From the NCBI GenBank assembly GCA_051004015.1, contig JBPCKT010000073.1:1-64000 (forward strand): a DNA stretch of 64,000 nt. The letters are read 5' to 3'. This DNA is from SXOA01 sp051004015. Its GTDB lineage: Bacteria > Planctomycetota > Planctomycetia > Pirellulales > Pirellulaceae. The notes beneath the pieces are model-generated. The model saw nothing but the letters and a program-made list of their open reading frames with translations, had not been told where the DNA came from and made no database searches. The position numbers were made by a program, and so were the translations under genes. Numbering within the stretch: position 1 is the first letter of the stretch; every line of letters starts with the position of its first letter. Below are positions 42,675 to 53,599 of this stretch, one piece after another.

Positions 42675-44552
42675 TTACTCGCCGTCGGAGAGACCCAGCC
42701 GGCTGAGCCAGCGGCCGCGGGTGGGCTTTTTGGCCTTATCGCCTCCCGAGGCAGGGTCGGAAGCGGCTTGCTGGGCCTGTTCGCGCTGCAGGGAGTGGAG
42801 CTTTTCATCCAGCTCGGCCCGGTCGCGGGCGATTTTGGCCCGCTCCATGGAAATGTCGATTTCCGCCTTCTTGAGTTGCTCCCGCATGGCTTCCTGCATC
42901 TTTTGCAGGCTTTCTCGCTCCTGCCGGACGAGCTCGTCCTTGTCGAGCATGCCCGCGAAAGCTGACGCCCCGACCGCAAGTTGGCCGATGCTGCTGGACT
43001 GGTTCTGCAGCAGGTCGCGCAGCTCCTCCATCTCCCGCCGAATTTCCCGCACTTCCAGGTCCTTGGCGGCCAGCGCTTCCTCGGTCATTTGCACCGCGGT
43101 CTGGATGGTCAGGCGGTCGGCCTTTTGAGCCGGGTCCGTTTCGTCGTGGTCGGCCTCCAATTGGGCCAACATCCGCTGCTTCTGAGCTTCCCAGTCCATG
43201 CTCGGAGGTCCGCTCGACGCTGCTTTCGGTCCGGCTGGATTGGGGCCGGAAAGGCGGGCCTTGGCGATCTGTTCCTGCAACTCAGCGTTTTTTCCTTTGA
43301 GGTCGCGGCAGTCGGTAGTCGCCATTTCCAGCCGGCGGCGAAGGTCGATCAGCTCCTGGGATGAGCCGGCAGTGCCGGAGGAATCGGCGGACGCGGTTCC
43401 GGCGGCGGCTTTGGCGGCTTCGGACTGGGTGAGCCAGTCCTCCATTTGCTTGATTTCATCGCGCAGGCGTTTGAGTTCGACACTCGTCTCCGCCTGCTGC
43501 GTGGCAAGTTGGTCTCGCGCGGCAGCCATTTCCGTGCGGTATTCTCCGCGGACCAGGTTCAGCTCCGTGCTCAGTCGATCCCTTTCCACCTTCAATTGTT
43601 CCCGCTCGCGAGCGACTTCGCCCTGTTGCGATTCCAATTGTTTGAGCCGGGACTGTGTTTCGCTTACTTGCGTTTGAGCCTGGGTCCACTCTCCCTGCCG
43701 CTGGGCGAACTGCTGCTGGGCAGCGGACAGGCGCTCCTGCAAATCCTCGCGCTGCTGGACGAGCTCGGCCGCTTCTTCGCGAAGCCGGTCGCATTTGCCC
43801 TGAATCTCCGCGCACTTCTGTTGAAGAGGGAAGTCCTGCCCGGGAGTGGCGCTCGCCTCTCGGCGGAGGGAATCCAGCTCGATGGCCAGCTCCGCCTTGC
43901 GAGTCCGTAATTGCCGGGCGATGCTTCGCCGCTGGCGTTGCATCGCCTGTTCGCGATTCTTGAGCTCCTCGCGCTGCTTGTCGAGTTCGGCCCGTGCTTC
44001 CGACAGCCCGGTCTGCAACTGGACAAGCTGACGAGTCTCCTCTTCCACCTTGGCTTGCCGCTCGTCCAATTCCGCTCGCGACTTTTCCATCGCGGATTCG
44101 CGGCCGGCGCATTCTCCCCGCTGTGTTTGCAGCTGCCGCTGGGCCTCGGCAATTTCCGCGTGGCGAAGCTCCAGGTCCTCCAGTTGTTGTTTCAACTGGG
44201 CAAGCAGTCCTTGCTGTCCTTCGCGCCCGTGGGCCTGGGCTTCTTCCCACTTGGCGCACTGCGTCGCCAGATTATCCCCTTGGCGCTGAAGCTCCGCTTG
44301 CCTGGCCTGGAGTGCCGCCTGCTCCGAGTCCAGAGAGATACCCCGCTCCAAAGATTCGGCTTGCTCGCGGGCCAGTTCGTCGGCGAGCTCCGCCAGGCGG
44401 ACGGAAAGCTCGGTCTGCAAGGCGCGGAAGTTTTCCCGCCGCGAGCCGAAGAGCTCCTTGGCGCGCTCTTTCTGCTGCTGGAGCGCGCGCGAAAAGGCGG
44501 TCCGCCATTCCTGGGCGCTTGCTTCGCGGGCTGGGTCTTCCAGAATGCTCAT
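42675..44552 (-). CDS. Long coiled-coil protein
   Basis: 625 residues. From about 50 to 380 almost pure heptad-rich coiled coil (Gln/Glu/Arg/Leu), with short breaks; a Ser/Ala/Pro linker at 395-415; a second coiled coil and a basic C-terminus (KKPTRGRWLSRLG). No signal peptide. It resembles the large coiled-coil proteins found beside signalling genes in planctomycetes, but has no known role. Same strand as the ECF-kinase pair, 220 bp upstream. Confidence 0.72.
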   Translation of the reverse strand: MSILEDPAREASAQEWRTAFSRALQQQKERAKELFGSRRENFRALQTELSVRLAELADELAREQAESLERGISLDSEQAALQARQAELQRQGDNLATQCAKWEEAQAHGREGQQGLLAQLKQQLEDLELRHAEIAEAQRQLQTQRGECAGRESAMEKSRAELDERQAKVEEETRQLVQLQTGLSEARAELDKQREELKNREQAMQRQRRSIARQLRTRKAELAIELDSLRREASATPGQDFPLQQKCAEIQGKCDRLREEAAELVQQREDLQERLSAAQQQFAQRQGEWTQAQTQVSETQSRLKQLESQQGEVAREREQLKVERDRLSTELNLVRGEYRTEMAAARDQLATQQAETSVELKRLRDEIKQMEDWLTQSEAAKAAAGTASADSSGTAGSSQELIDLRRRLEMATTDCRDLKGKNAELQEQIAKARLSGPNPAGPKAASSGPPSMDWEAQKQRMLAQLEADHDETDPAQKADRLTIQTAVQMTEEALAAKDLEVREIRREMEELRDLLQNQSSSIGQLAVGASAFAGMLDKDELVRQERESLQKMQEAMREQLKKAEIDISMERAKIARDRAELDEKLHSLQREQAQQAASDPASGGDKAKKPTRGRWLSRLGLSDGE

Positions 44553-44863
44553 TCGGAACGCTAAATAAACGGGCCGTGAGGGGACCGGACCACTGCTCGT
44601 AGCTTGGCCGCTAGCCGACCTCTAACTACAGAGAGAGTGCGCGGATTCTCTGTGGTTCTATAGGTCACAACACGGGGACGGTCAAAGCGAAGCGGCCTCC
44701 TGGTCGGATGACACCGCTGGAATCGCTTAAGAGGGAATTGCCGCCTGTGCGGCCTGATTCAGCACAGGGCTTGTATTCGAGCTAATTCTTGCCACCGGCG
44801 CAGCAAAAAGGGCGTCCCGGGTGGGAACGCCCTTGAAATTTTCGTCCGCTTGGGCCGCGGCGA
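44553..44863. other. Gap with two hairpins
   Basis: 311 bp without a gene. A hairpin of about 11 bp (AACTACAGAGA / TCTCTGTGGTT, near 44625-44652) lies in the middle, and the strong terminator of the next gene lies at 44805-44834. Confidence 0.6.
44805..44834 (-). terminator. Rho-independent terminator
   Basis: On the minus strand: AAGGGCGT, an 11-nt loop, ACGCCCTT, then TTTTTGC. Located 30 bp after the stop of the small gene at 44864-45097. Confidence 0.85.
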
Positions 44864-45097
44864 TTAAGACTCGCGGGGACGGATAGCCCCGGTCAGACCG
44901 TTGTAATCGTAGCGGTCGTTGTCGTGCCATAAGGGGAGCCCGAGATCGACGCGCGAACGCAGGATGTCGATCTTCTCCGGCGAGCCGGCAGCGGCATCGG
45001 TCGGGCAGAAATCCGGCGTTGGCTCGGGCAGATAATCTTCGTCATGCCCGTACTTGAGGATGGCTTCAAAAACGTTCTTGCACTTTTCCATGGACAT
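44864..45097 (-). CDS. Small conserved planctomycete protein
   Basis: 77 residues from ATG 45097 with GGGAG seven bases upstream and a strong terminator behind it, so it is a real monocistronic gene. The second half (KIDILRSRVDLGLPLWHDND) has a pattern I have seen in many small planctomycete proteins. Two Cys (positions 6 and 31). Function unknown. Confidence 0.72.
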   Translation of the reverse strand: MSMEKCKNVFEAILKYGHDEDYLPEPTPDFCPTDAAAGSPEKIDILRSRVDLGLPLWHDNDRYDYNGLTGAIRPRES

Positions 45098-45859
45098 TGG
45101 TCTCCCGCTATTTCAATACGGTGAGCCGGGCGTCTTGCAAAGGAACCACCGGCGTACACGCGAACACTCGCTCAAAATGCACGTCGCAAGATCTCGGCAG
45201 TAGGGTCAAGCTAATCAGCCGCGTCTCGCAAAGTGACGGGAAATCGGCACCTGCGGCTGTTGTCGGTAAGCAATGCATTATTTCTGGCGGCTGATTCTGG
45301 TCAAGCTTTTTGAGAAAGTATTCCTAAGCGGCGGAAAGCTGGCGATTGCTCACCGCGAACCACGAAACAGCGATTCGCCGAACTAAAGAGCACAGTTGGC
45401 AGCCAGAGGTTCGCAGCGACACTCTGTTCGTCAGGGACATGTCCGTCTTGAGGTTGAACCGAAGCCTTGTCGACCCTGCGCCGTGTTAAGGGAAGAAAAA
45501 TCTCCCCAAGCGGAGTGGGAGGGAGCCGCGGTGGTCGTTGGTTTCCGCCGAAGTGACCGCTTGGATTTATCGGCCCTGGGCGGAAGCGGGGCCAAAGGCG
45601 CTCCGAGGACCGAAAGGCATGTTTCGTCAAATTGACATGCTTTTGAGAAGCGATAGAATGCTCCAGAAACCTAGCAATTTCAAGCACTTAGGGTGCCCTG
45701 TGATTTTTTTCACAAAATTGCCGGCCCAGTTACTGGACACTTAGTAAATGGGACATTTTGGATGGGCCGCGGCATCCGCCCCAGGGATAACTTGTGCCGC
45801 CACTGCTCCTGGCGTTCCGCTCGCGTAAGATAGGATGACTTTCCCTTAAGGTTCCACCC
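45098..45859. other. Gene-free stretch
   Basis: 762 bp in which I find no credible gene; the short frames have poor composition and no start signals. A weak inverted repeat around GGCCCA/TGGGCC lies at 45723-45770. Several AT-rich spots suggest promoters for the divergent small gene and yjbQ. Confidence 0.5.
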
Positions 45860-46285
45860 ATGCCCTGGCTGCAGCGACAGATCGCCCTTTCCGCCCGCTC
45901 CCGCGGTTGCCATCTGATTACGCGCGAAGTCATCGCCGGGCTGCCGGAGCTTCAAAAGTTCAAAATCGGCATGCTCCATGTCTTCATCCAGCACACATCG
46001 GCTTCTCTGACGATTAACGAAAACGCCGATGCGGATGTCCGCCGCGACCTGGAAATGTCGCTGAATCTTCTCGCCCCGGAAGACTTGCCGTACGTCCACA
46101 CGCTGGAGGGCCCAGACGACATGCCCGCCCATGTGAAGGCCGCCTTGATGGGAAGCAGCGTGACGATTCCCATTAGCGGCGGAAAGCTGGCGCTGGGAAC
46201 CTGGCAGGGGATCTACCTTTGCGAGCACCGCAATCACGGCGGCAGCCGCCAGGTGGTGCTGACGATTTGGGGGGAAACGGAGTAG
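45860..46285 (+). CDS. YjbQ/UPF0047 family protein
   Basis: 141 residues. The family core FIQHTSASLTINENADADVR and the His-rich ICLxEHRNHGG (here LCEHRNHGGSRQVVLT) are present. YjbQ has weak thiamine-phosphate synthase activity in E. coli assays; the true role is unclear. AAGG lies nine bases before the ATG. Confidence 0.92.
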   Translation: MPWLQRQIALSARSRGCHLITREVIAGLPELQKFKIGMLHVFIQHTSASLTINENADADVRRDLEMSLNLLAPEDLPYVHTLEGPDDMPAHVKAALMGSSVTIPISGGKLALGTWQGIYLCEHRNHGGSRQVVLTIWGETE

Positions 46286-46351
46286 GCTGGTCGGTTCCAC
46301 TGCCGACTGGATTTGTTTCCGGCGCTCTCTCCTCGTCACGGAGCCTTCACC

Positions 46352-48286
46352 ATGTGCCGCTATCTTCTCGTTTTCGTTTTGATGTTTGCGCTGCCATCCC
46401 CGATGCTTCTGGCAGCTCCTCATCCTTTGGATCCGCTGTCGGTGGAGGAAATAGAAGCCGCCGTCGACATTCTCAAGGGTTTTGAAGCCTTTCCCGACGA
46501 AGCCTCGTTCGCCACGCTTGTCCTCCACGAGCCTCCCAAGGACGAAGTCCTGGCGTTTGCCGGCAAGGCCTTTCGCCGCGAGGCCTTTGTCATCATTTAC
46601 GACCGCAAGGAAAACCGCACCTTCGAAGCGGTTGTCGATCTGCGGAAGAAAACGCTCGCCAGTTGGGCCGAGATGAAAGGCTCTCAGCCGTTGGTGATGG
46701 GGAAGGAGACGGAACGGTTTTCCGAGTTGGTAAGAGCCAATCCCCAGTGGATTGCCGCGATGAAGCGCCGCGGGATTGATCCGAGCCAGGTGCAAGTCGA
46801 TCCCTGGGCGCCGGGTCTGGTCACCGCGGACCCGAATTCCCCCCGCTTCCTGCGAGCCGTCTCGTACCTCCGCGGCAGCGGCAAGAACTACTACGGCCGC
46901 CCGATTGAAGGAGTCATCGGCCTGGTCAACATGAACAGCGGCAAAGTGACCATTACCGATACCGGCATCGTTCCCATCGCCGCGGCGACTCAGGAGCTCG
47001 ATTCCGCATCCATCGGCAAGACGCATCCTATTTCCCGTCCCAAGCTCAAGCCGCTCGTCACCACCCAGCCGGACGGCCCCAGCTACAAGCTTGTGGGGAA
47101 CGAAGTGCAGTGGCAGCGGTGGCGGTTCCGGTTCGCTTTGCATCCGCGGGAAGGGCTCGTGCTCTACACCGTCGGCTATGAGGATGGCGGCAAGGTGCGC
47201 CCCATTCTCTATCGCGGCTCGTTGTCGGAGATGGTTGTCCCGTATGGCGATGGCGACGAAAATTGGGCCTGGCGGAGCGCATTCGACGTGGGGGAATACG
47301 GCGTGGGAAAGCTCGCCGCGCCGCTGACGCCGGGCATCGACGTCCCCGAGCACGCCGAGCTGCTCGATACGGTGCTCGCATCCGAAACGGGCGAGGCAGC
47401 TCCCTACGAAAAGCGGATCGCCATTTTCGAACGGGACGGCGGCATCCTCTGGAAGCACGCCGACTACAGCGGCTGGACGGAAGGCCGCCGCAGCCGCGAG
47501 CTGGTGCTGTTCTTCATCACCAGCATCGGCAACTACGACTACGGCATCGAGTGGGTCTTTCACCAGGACGGCACGCTGCAAGCCGACGCTATCCTGACGG
47601 GCATCATGCTGGCGAAGGGGGTGAAGGAGAAATCGCTGGAGGAGCACAAAGCTGGCGGCTCGGTCGGGCATCTGGTAGCGCCCCACGTCGTGGCCCCCAA
47701 CCATCAGCACTTCTTCAACTTCCGGCTGGACCTGGACGTGGACGGCGAGCGGAACTCCGTCGTCGAGCTCAACACCGAAGCCGACGGAGAAGACGAATCG
47801 CTCAACGACATCACCCACACCGAAACAATGCTGAAGACGGAAAGGGAGGCGCGGCGGAGCATGAATTTGATGACAGCCCGCAAATGGGCGGTCATCAATC
47901 CCTGCGTGAAGAATTCGCTCGGCGCGCCGACCTCGTATGTGCTGGTCCCCGGCGAGAATAGCGTTCCCTATATCGCGACGGGCGCTTCGGTCCGCAAGCG
48001 AGCCGGTCTCATGAACCATCATTTCTGGGCCACGCAGCACCGCCGCGACGAGCTGAACGCCGCCGGCTCCTATCCCAACCAAAGCCGAGGGGGGGACGGG
48101 CTGCCCAAGTGGATTGCCGATAACCAATCCCTCGATAACGAGGACTTGGTCATCTGGTACACCCTCGGCCTGACGCATGTGCCGCGACCCGAGGAATGGC
48201 CCATCATGAACGCCACCCACGTCGGCTTTCGGCTGGTGCCGGCGGGGTTCTTCTCGCGGAATCCGGCTCTGGACGTGGCAAAGTAA
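46352..48286 (+). CDS. Copper amine oxidase
   Basis: Oxidises primary amines to aldehydes with release of H2O2 and ammonia, using copper and a Tyr-derived quinone. 644 residues. A signal peptide (CRYLLVFVLMFALPSPMLLA) implies export. Catalytic Asp312 in AFDVGEYGVG, cofactor Tyr395 in IGNYDYG, copper ligands His451 and His453 in NHQHFFNF and His623 in NATHVGFRL, all in the right order. ATG 46352 has GGAG upstream. Single gene, no transporter or aldehyde dehydrogenase beside it. Confidence 0.95.
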   Translation: MCRYLLVFVLMFALPSPMLLAAPHPLDPLSVEEIEAAVDILKGFEAFPDEASFATLVLHEPPKDEVLAFAGKAFRREAFVIIYDRKENRTFEAVVDLRKKTLASWAEMKGSQPLVMGKETERFSELVRANPQWIAAMKRRGIDPSQVQVDPWAPGLVTADPNSPRFLRAVSYLRGSGKNYYGRPIEGVIGLVNMNSGKVTITDTGIVPIAAATQELDSASIGKTHPISRPKLKPLVTTQPDGPSYKLVGNEVQWQRWRFRFALHPREGLVLYTVGYEDGGKVRPILYRGSLSEMVVPYGDGDENWAWRSAFDVGEYGVGKLAAPLTPGIDVPEHAELLDTVLASETGEAAPYEKRIAIFERDGGILWKHADYSGWTEGRRSRELVLFFITSIGNYDYGIEWVFHQDGTLQADAILTGIMLAKGVKEKSLEEHKAGGSVGHLVAPHVVAPNHQHFFNFRLDLDVDGERNSVVELNTEADGEDESLNDITHTETMLKTEREARRSMNLMTARKWAVINPCVKNSLGAPTSYVLVPGENSVPYIATGASVRKRAGLMNHHFWATQHRRDELNAAGSYPNQSRGGDGLPKWIADNQSLDNEDLVIWYTLGLTHVPRPEEWPIMNATHVGFRLVPAGFFSRNPALDVAK

Positions 48287-48293
48287 TCGCATC

Positions 48294-49358
48294 TCACACC
48301 TGCACCATTCCTGCACGAGCAGTTTGCGAGAGCTCATCCAGCCACCATTCGGCGAGGGCGGTGAGATTGGCGTTGGCGTCGACGTGGGACAGGGCGTCCA
48401 GGCAGATTTCCACGCAGTACGTGGCGGCTTCCGCATCGCCGGGCCACCAGCGAACCGTGGTGGCAACGGCTTTTTGTAGGACTTCGTCCTTGGCAGTGGA
48501 AGACGATGCGCTGGAGAGAGCCGCGATGAGCTGCTCGTAGAACTCCAGCCCCATCGTCAATACCTCTCGCATCCGAGCTCGCTTCTCAGCCGCCTCTTTG
48601 CCAGCGCTCTCCACGAACGAGGTCACGGTCTTGGCGAGTGGCGGGAGCTCGAAGTCGCGCTGAGAGAGGTTCTCGTAGAGCGCGGCGCGAAATGCCAAAA
48701 AGGCTTCGTCGCACCACTGGATGGCCTTGGCCAGGCTCCCGGCGCTGAGTGCTGCTGCTTTTCTGGCGATGTTCTCATCACTGCATTCGCCGGTGGAAAT
48801 CAACAGGTCCGCCACGTCACTCTCCGCCAGCGGGCTGAAGCGGACGACCTGGCAGCGGGAGCGAATGGTGGGGAGCTGCCGCTGCTCGCTGGTGCCGATA
48901 AGAATCAGCAGCGATTTGGGCGGCGGCTCTTCGAGGGTCTTGAGCAGGGCATTGGCCCCTTCCTGGTTGAGATAATCGGCGTCGTCAATGACGGCGACCT
49001 TCCGCCGGCCGGAGTAGGGCTTCAGGGAGATGTCATGGCAGAGCCCTTCCCGCATCCGATGCTCTTTATCTCCAATCAGCAGTTCCAGGGGGATGAAGTT
49101 CTTGTCGGCAGGCTTGCGCACGACCACGACATCCGGATGCGTTCCCGCCAGCACCTGCGCACAGCTTGGACACGCCCCGCACGGATCAAGTGCTTCTTCC
49201 GGCCGCCGCTCGCAGAGCATGCCCTGGGCGAGTTGCAGGGCGAACGACCTCTTGCCAATCCCCGGCGGACCCACGAACAAGAACGTGCTCGCCAGCCGGC
49301 CTGCACGGATCATGCGGCGGAAGCGGTCGAAGACAGATTCGTGGCCGAGGAGGGTCAT
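48294..49358 (-). CDS. holB: DNA polymerase III delta-prime subunit
   Basis: 354 residues. AAA+ clamp loader with FVGPPGIGKRSFALQLAQGM, the zinc-binding CGACPSC, Walker B AVIDDADYLNQEGANALLKT and sensor TSEQRQLPTIRSRCQVVRF. It loads the sliding clamp in the replisome. It follows tmk on the same strand, a common pairing, with a repeat in the 71-bp gap. Confidence 0.93.
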   Translation of the reverse strand: MTLLGHESVFDRFRRMIRAGRLASTFLFVGPPGIGKRSFALQLAQGMLCERRPEEALDPCGACPSCAQVLAGTHPDVVVVRKPADKNFIPLELLIGDKEHRMREGLCHDISLKPYSGRRKVAVIDDADYLNQEGANALLKTLEEPPPKSLLILIGTSEQRQLPTIRSRCQVVRFSPLAESDVADLLISTGECSDENIARKAAALSAGSLAKAIQWCDEAFLAFRAALYENLSQRDFELPPLAKTVTSFVESAGKEAAEKRARMREVLTMGLEFYEQLIAALSSASSSTAKDEVLQKAVATTVRWWPGDAEAATYCVEICLDALSHVDANANLTALAEWWLDELSQTARAGMVQV

Positions 49359-49367
49359 GGGAGATTG

Positions 49368-49438
49368 AATGACTAAATCCTAATGTCTAATGACCAATGA
49401 ATTTCAGTTTAGTCATTAGACATTAGGGCTTAGTCATT
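49368..49438. repeat. Inverted repeat with AATGACTAA ... arms, overlapping the tmk stop
   Basis: 27-bp arms at 49368-49394 and 49412-49438 with two mismatches and a 17-nt loop. The end of the second arm codes the last residues and TAA of tmk. Related in style to the elements at 53491 and 58530. Confidence 0.8.
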
Positions 49439-50044
49439 TGCCTTTCGGTGTTTTTCAATAGCATCGATGACTTGCAAATGCACGACCTCCGCCGTGGCCG
49501 TGGCGTCAATCACCACGATCCCTTCCGGCCGCTTGGCCGCTTCCAGCAAAAATCCCTGCCGCACGCGCTCCATGTATTCGAGCCCCTGGGCCTCCATCCG
49601 GTCGGGGGCACGGTTGAAGCGGGCGGCGGCGGACGAAGCGGGAAGGTCGAGGATGAAGGTGAGCCTGGGCATGATTCCAGCAACCGTGACCTGGCCGACT
49701 TGCCAGACCTCTTCCGGCGACAACCCGCCGGCGTGGGCCTGGTAGACGACGTTGGCGAGCAGGTAGCGGTCGCTGATGACACATTTTCCCGCGGCCAGCG
49801 CCGGACGTATCACCTCTTCAACAAGCTGCGCCCGGGCTGCCATGTACATCAGCATCTCGCTGCGGCGGTGGATCGAAGTGCCGTGATGCTCGAGCAGCAG
49901 GCCGCGGAGCTTCTCCCCCAGCGGCGTGCTCCCCGGATCACGGCAGGTGACGACTTCCTTGCCACCAGCGCGCAGCCAGTCCGCCAGCAGAGCGATCTGC
50001 GTCGATTTGCCCGCGCCGTCGATGCCGTCGAAGGAGAAGAACAT
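49430..50044 (-). CDS. tmk: Thymidylate kinase
   Basis: 204 residues starting MFFSFDGIDGAGKSTQIALL (P-loop GIDGAGKS). SDRYLLANVVYQ holds the DR-type motif and APDRMEAQGLEYMERVRQGF the LID region. Makes dTDP from dTMP. A 24-residue upstream extension in frame lacks conservation. The C-terminal end AND and stop lie in a repeat. Confidence 0.95.
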   Translation of the reverse strand: MFFSFDGIDGAGKSTQIALLADWLRAGGKEVVTCRDPGSTPLGEKLRGLLLEHHGTSIHRRSEMLMYMAARAQLVEEVIRPALAAGKCVISDRYLLANVVYQAHAGGLSPEEVWQVGQVTVAGIMPRLTFILDLPASSAAARFNRAPDRMEAQGLEYMERVRQGFLLEAAKRPEGIVVIDATATAEVVHLQVIDAIEKHRKAND

Positions 50045-50136
50045 GGTAGTTGCCGCACGCGGCCCGCGTGCTGGCTTCCTCGGGAGTAGTCGATTCGTTC
50101 TCGCAGCAGCCGACACGCGGGCCGCGTGTGGCTACG

Positions 50137-51849
<1,713 letters not shown>

Positions 51850-51867
51850 GGAGAGGGTCCTCATTTT

Positions 51868-52467
51868 CTACGGGCGATGGAGAGCAGGCTGGGACGCGAC
51901 CGATTCTAGCGAACCCTGCTGGCGCCGAATAGTAAATGCACCTGTGGCGATGTCATGCACCAATTGCCGCGTTTCCTCCTGAATTCCCGGCTGCGAGCTC
52001 TCCCGCGGGCCGGCGATGTTGAGCACTTCGATGCGATGCTTGCGGAGCCAGCCGCGAATGACTTCGACCCGCACCGGCGGCTGCGGCTGATTCATATCGA
52101 TGTTCAGGCAGGGCCGCTGATGCCGGAGAGCGAACTTCTCCGTCAGCGCGGTACCGCCGACGAGCAGGCCGCGATACACAATCAGAGTGCCGCTGGACTG
52201 GTCGACATTCTTCTCGGTCCGGATGTGGTACGCAGCGGAATCGGTTGGCGTAAGTTGAAAACGGCCATCGATGGGCCCATCCTCCGCCAGCCTCCCCCGC
52301 GGGCAATAGCCGCCATGCTCGATTCCCAGCTCAATGGCCGCGACGAGGGCCCCGCGGTCGACGCCGGTCTGTCCGCCGGAGATGATTTTGCGGACCAAAG
52401 TCCCGACGATGAGTGGCGGAGTGCGATTAGCGAGCTCGGCCCCCCCGGTGGAATGGTTTTGGTTCAT
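51868..52467 (-). CDS. Putative molybdenum cofactor carrier-like protein
   Basis: 199 residues from ATG 52467, with GGAAG eight bases upstream. The core VRKIISGGQTGVDRGALVAA, ... GGYCPRGRLAEDGPI, SAAYHIRTEKNVDQSSGTLI matches the PF12694-type Rossmann family, whose algal member binds molybdenum cofactor. No Mo-enzyme is adjacent. Just upstream of the esterase gene on the same strand. Confidence 0.82.
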   Translation of the reverse strand: MNQNHSTGGAELANRTPPLIVGTLVRKIISGGQTGVDRGALVAAIELGIEHGGYCPRGRLAEDGPIDGRFQLTPTDSAAYHIRTEKNVDQSSGTLIVYRGLLVGGTALTEKFALRHQRPCLNIDMNQPQPPVRVEVIRGWLRKHRIEVLNIAGPRESSQPGIQEETRQLVHDIATGAFTIRRQQGSLESVASQPALHRP

Positions 52468-52499
52468 GTTTTCAACTTCCTGTACGCTTGTCGGTAACA

Positions 52500-52534
52500 T
52501 ACTAAGTACTTAGTACTGAGTACTTAGTACTCAG
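52500..52534. repeat. Five tandem heptamers TACTNAG
   Basis: TACTAAG, TACTTAG, TACTGAG, TACTTAG, TACTCAG, with internal dyad symmetry (GAGTACT/AGTACTC). It lies between rsmH and the start of the molybdenum-carrier gene and may affect its transcription. Confidence 0.8.
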
Positions 52535-52548
52535 TTCCTGACTTATCG

Positions 52549-53442
52549 TCACCCCCTCCGAACCGCCACCCGTAATTTCGCGCTCCGCGCTCGGGGGTTA
52601 CGCGCGGTTTCCTCGTCCCCAGCGATGATCGGCTTCTTGGTCAGCGGTTCCAGGCGAAGATCGCTGCGAAAGGCCTCTTTCACCAGCCGGTCTTCGAGGG
52701 AGTGGAAGCTGATGATGGCGAAGCGGCCCCCCGGCTTCAGGCGGTCGGGAATCCGGGCCAGGGCGAGCTCCAGCGATTCGAGCTCCCGGTTGACGGCAAT
52801 GCGGAGAGCCTGGAAAGTGCGCGTGGCGGGATCAATCCGTTCCTTGGGGCTGCGGGGGACGCAGCGGCGAACGAGGGCGGCGACATCCTTCACCGATTTG
52901 AGCGGCGATTCACCGCGGGCTTCCACAATCCGCCGGGCAATCCGCCGGCTGAAGCGCTCTTCGCCGAATTGGTAGATGATGTCGGCAATTTCCCGCTCTT
53001 CCAGCCGGGCCAAAAGTCGCCAGGCCGGCTCTCCTTCGTCGGGATTGAACCGCAGGTCCAGCTCGCCGCTGGAATCAAAGCTAAACCCGCGGCTGTCGTC
53101 GGCAAGCTGATCGCTGGAGAGGCCCAGGTCGAGCAGCACGCCGTCCACCGCCGGTACTTCAAGCTCATCGAGAACCGACCCCAGATCGCAGAAGTTCGAC
53201 TGGGCAATCTTCACCGGCAGCCCCGCCAGATTCTTCTCCGCCGCCGCCAGCGCGGCCGGGTCGCGGTCCAGAGCCAACACATACCCATCACTTTCCAGCT
53301 TCTCGGCCAGCAACCGTGTATGTCCGCCGCCGCCAAGCGTGCCGTCCACCAGGATCATGCCCGGACGGGGAGCGAGCCAGGAGAGGACCTCCCGGGGCAA
53401 AACGGGGATGTGAAGCGGCGTTGGCGGGACGGTTGACTGCAC
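52549..53442 (-). CDS. rsmH: 16S rRNA m4C1402 methyltransferase RsmH
   Basis: 297 residues. PLHIPVLPREVLSWL, VDGTLGGGGHTRLLAEK (SAM motif), DRDPAALAAAEKNL, DLGLSSDQLADDSRGFSF, GRFAIISFHSLEDRLVKEAF and terminal NPRARSAKLRVAVR are diagnostic. The start is a GTG at 53442 with no ribosome-binding site; a good promoter directly upstream would give an almost leaderless transcript. Not linked to the division cluster, unlike in most bacteria. Confidence 0.95.
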   Translation of the reverse strand: MQSTVPPTPLHIPVLPREVLSWLAPRPGMILVDGTLGGGGHTRLLAEKLESDGYVLALDRDPAALAAAEKNLAGLPVKIAQSNFCDLGSVLDELEVPAVDGVLLDLGLSSDQLADDSRGFSFDSSGELDLRFNPDEGEPAWRLLARLEEREIADIIYQFGEERFSRRIARRIVEARGESPLKSVKDVAALVRRCVPRSPKERIDPATRTFQALRIAVNRELESLELALARIPDRLKPGGRFAIISFHSLEDRLVKEAFRSDLRLEPLTKKPIIAGDEETARNPRARSAKLRVAVRRG

Positions 53443-53448
53443 ATGTGT

Positions 53449-53476
53449 ATAATACCCGCTCGGCTCGAAGGAGCAA
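53449..53476 (-). promoter_or_regulatory. Promoter of rsmH
   Basis: On the minus strand: -35 TTGCTC (53471-53476), 16-bp spacer, -10 TATTAT (53449-53454). The start point would fall within a few bases of the GTG at 53442. Confidence 0.6.
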
Positions 53477-53490
53477 GAGGGAGGGGGGGA

Positions 53491-53587
53491 GAATGACGAA
53501 ATTCGAATTCCGAATGGCGAATGAAAGAAGGGGGTACGACGGGCTGCGTCTTCAATTCGCCATTCGTCATTCGAATTTCGGATTTCC
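53491..53587. repeat. AATGACGAA-type inverted repeat
   Basis: Left part GAATGACGAAATTCGAATTC and onward is matched by the reverse complement of about 53555-53587; the inner GAATGGCGAAT (53512-53522) pairs perfectly with ATTCGCCATTC (53555-53565). Same family as 58530-58602. Confidence 0.75.
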
Positions 53588-53599
53588 CGCCTCGGGACA

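Noticed and set aside
45301..45687. 128-codon frame in the gap before yjbQ
   Set aside because: No ribosome site, uneven composition, starts and ends without relation to neighbours.
45710..48466. 918-codon minus-strand frame
   Set aside because: Antisense of the copper amine oxidase and yjbQ, whose motifs are clear on the plus strand.
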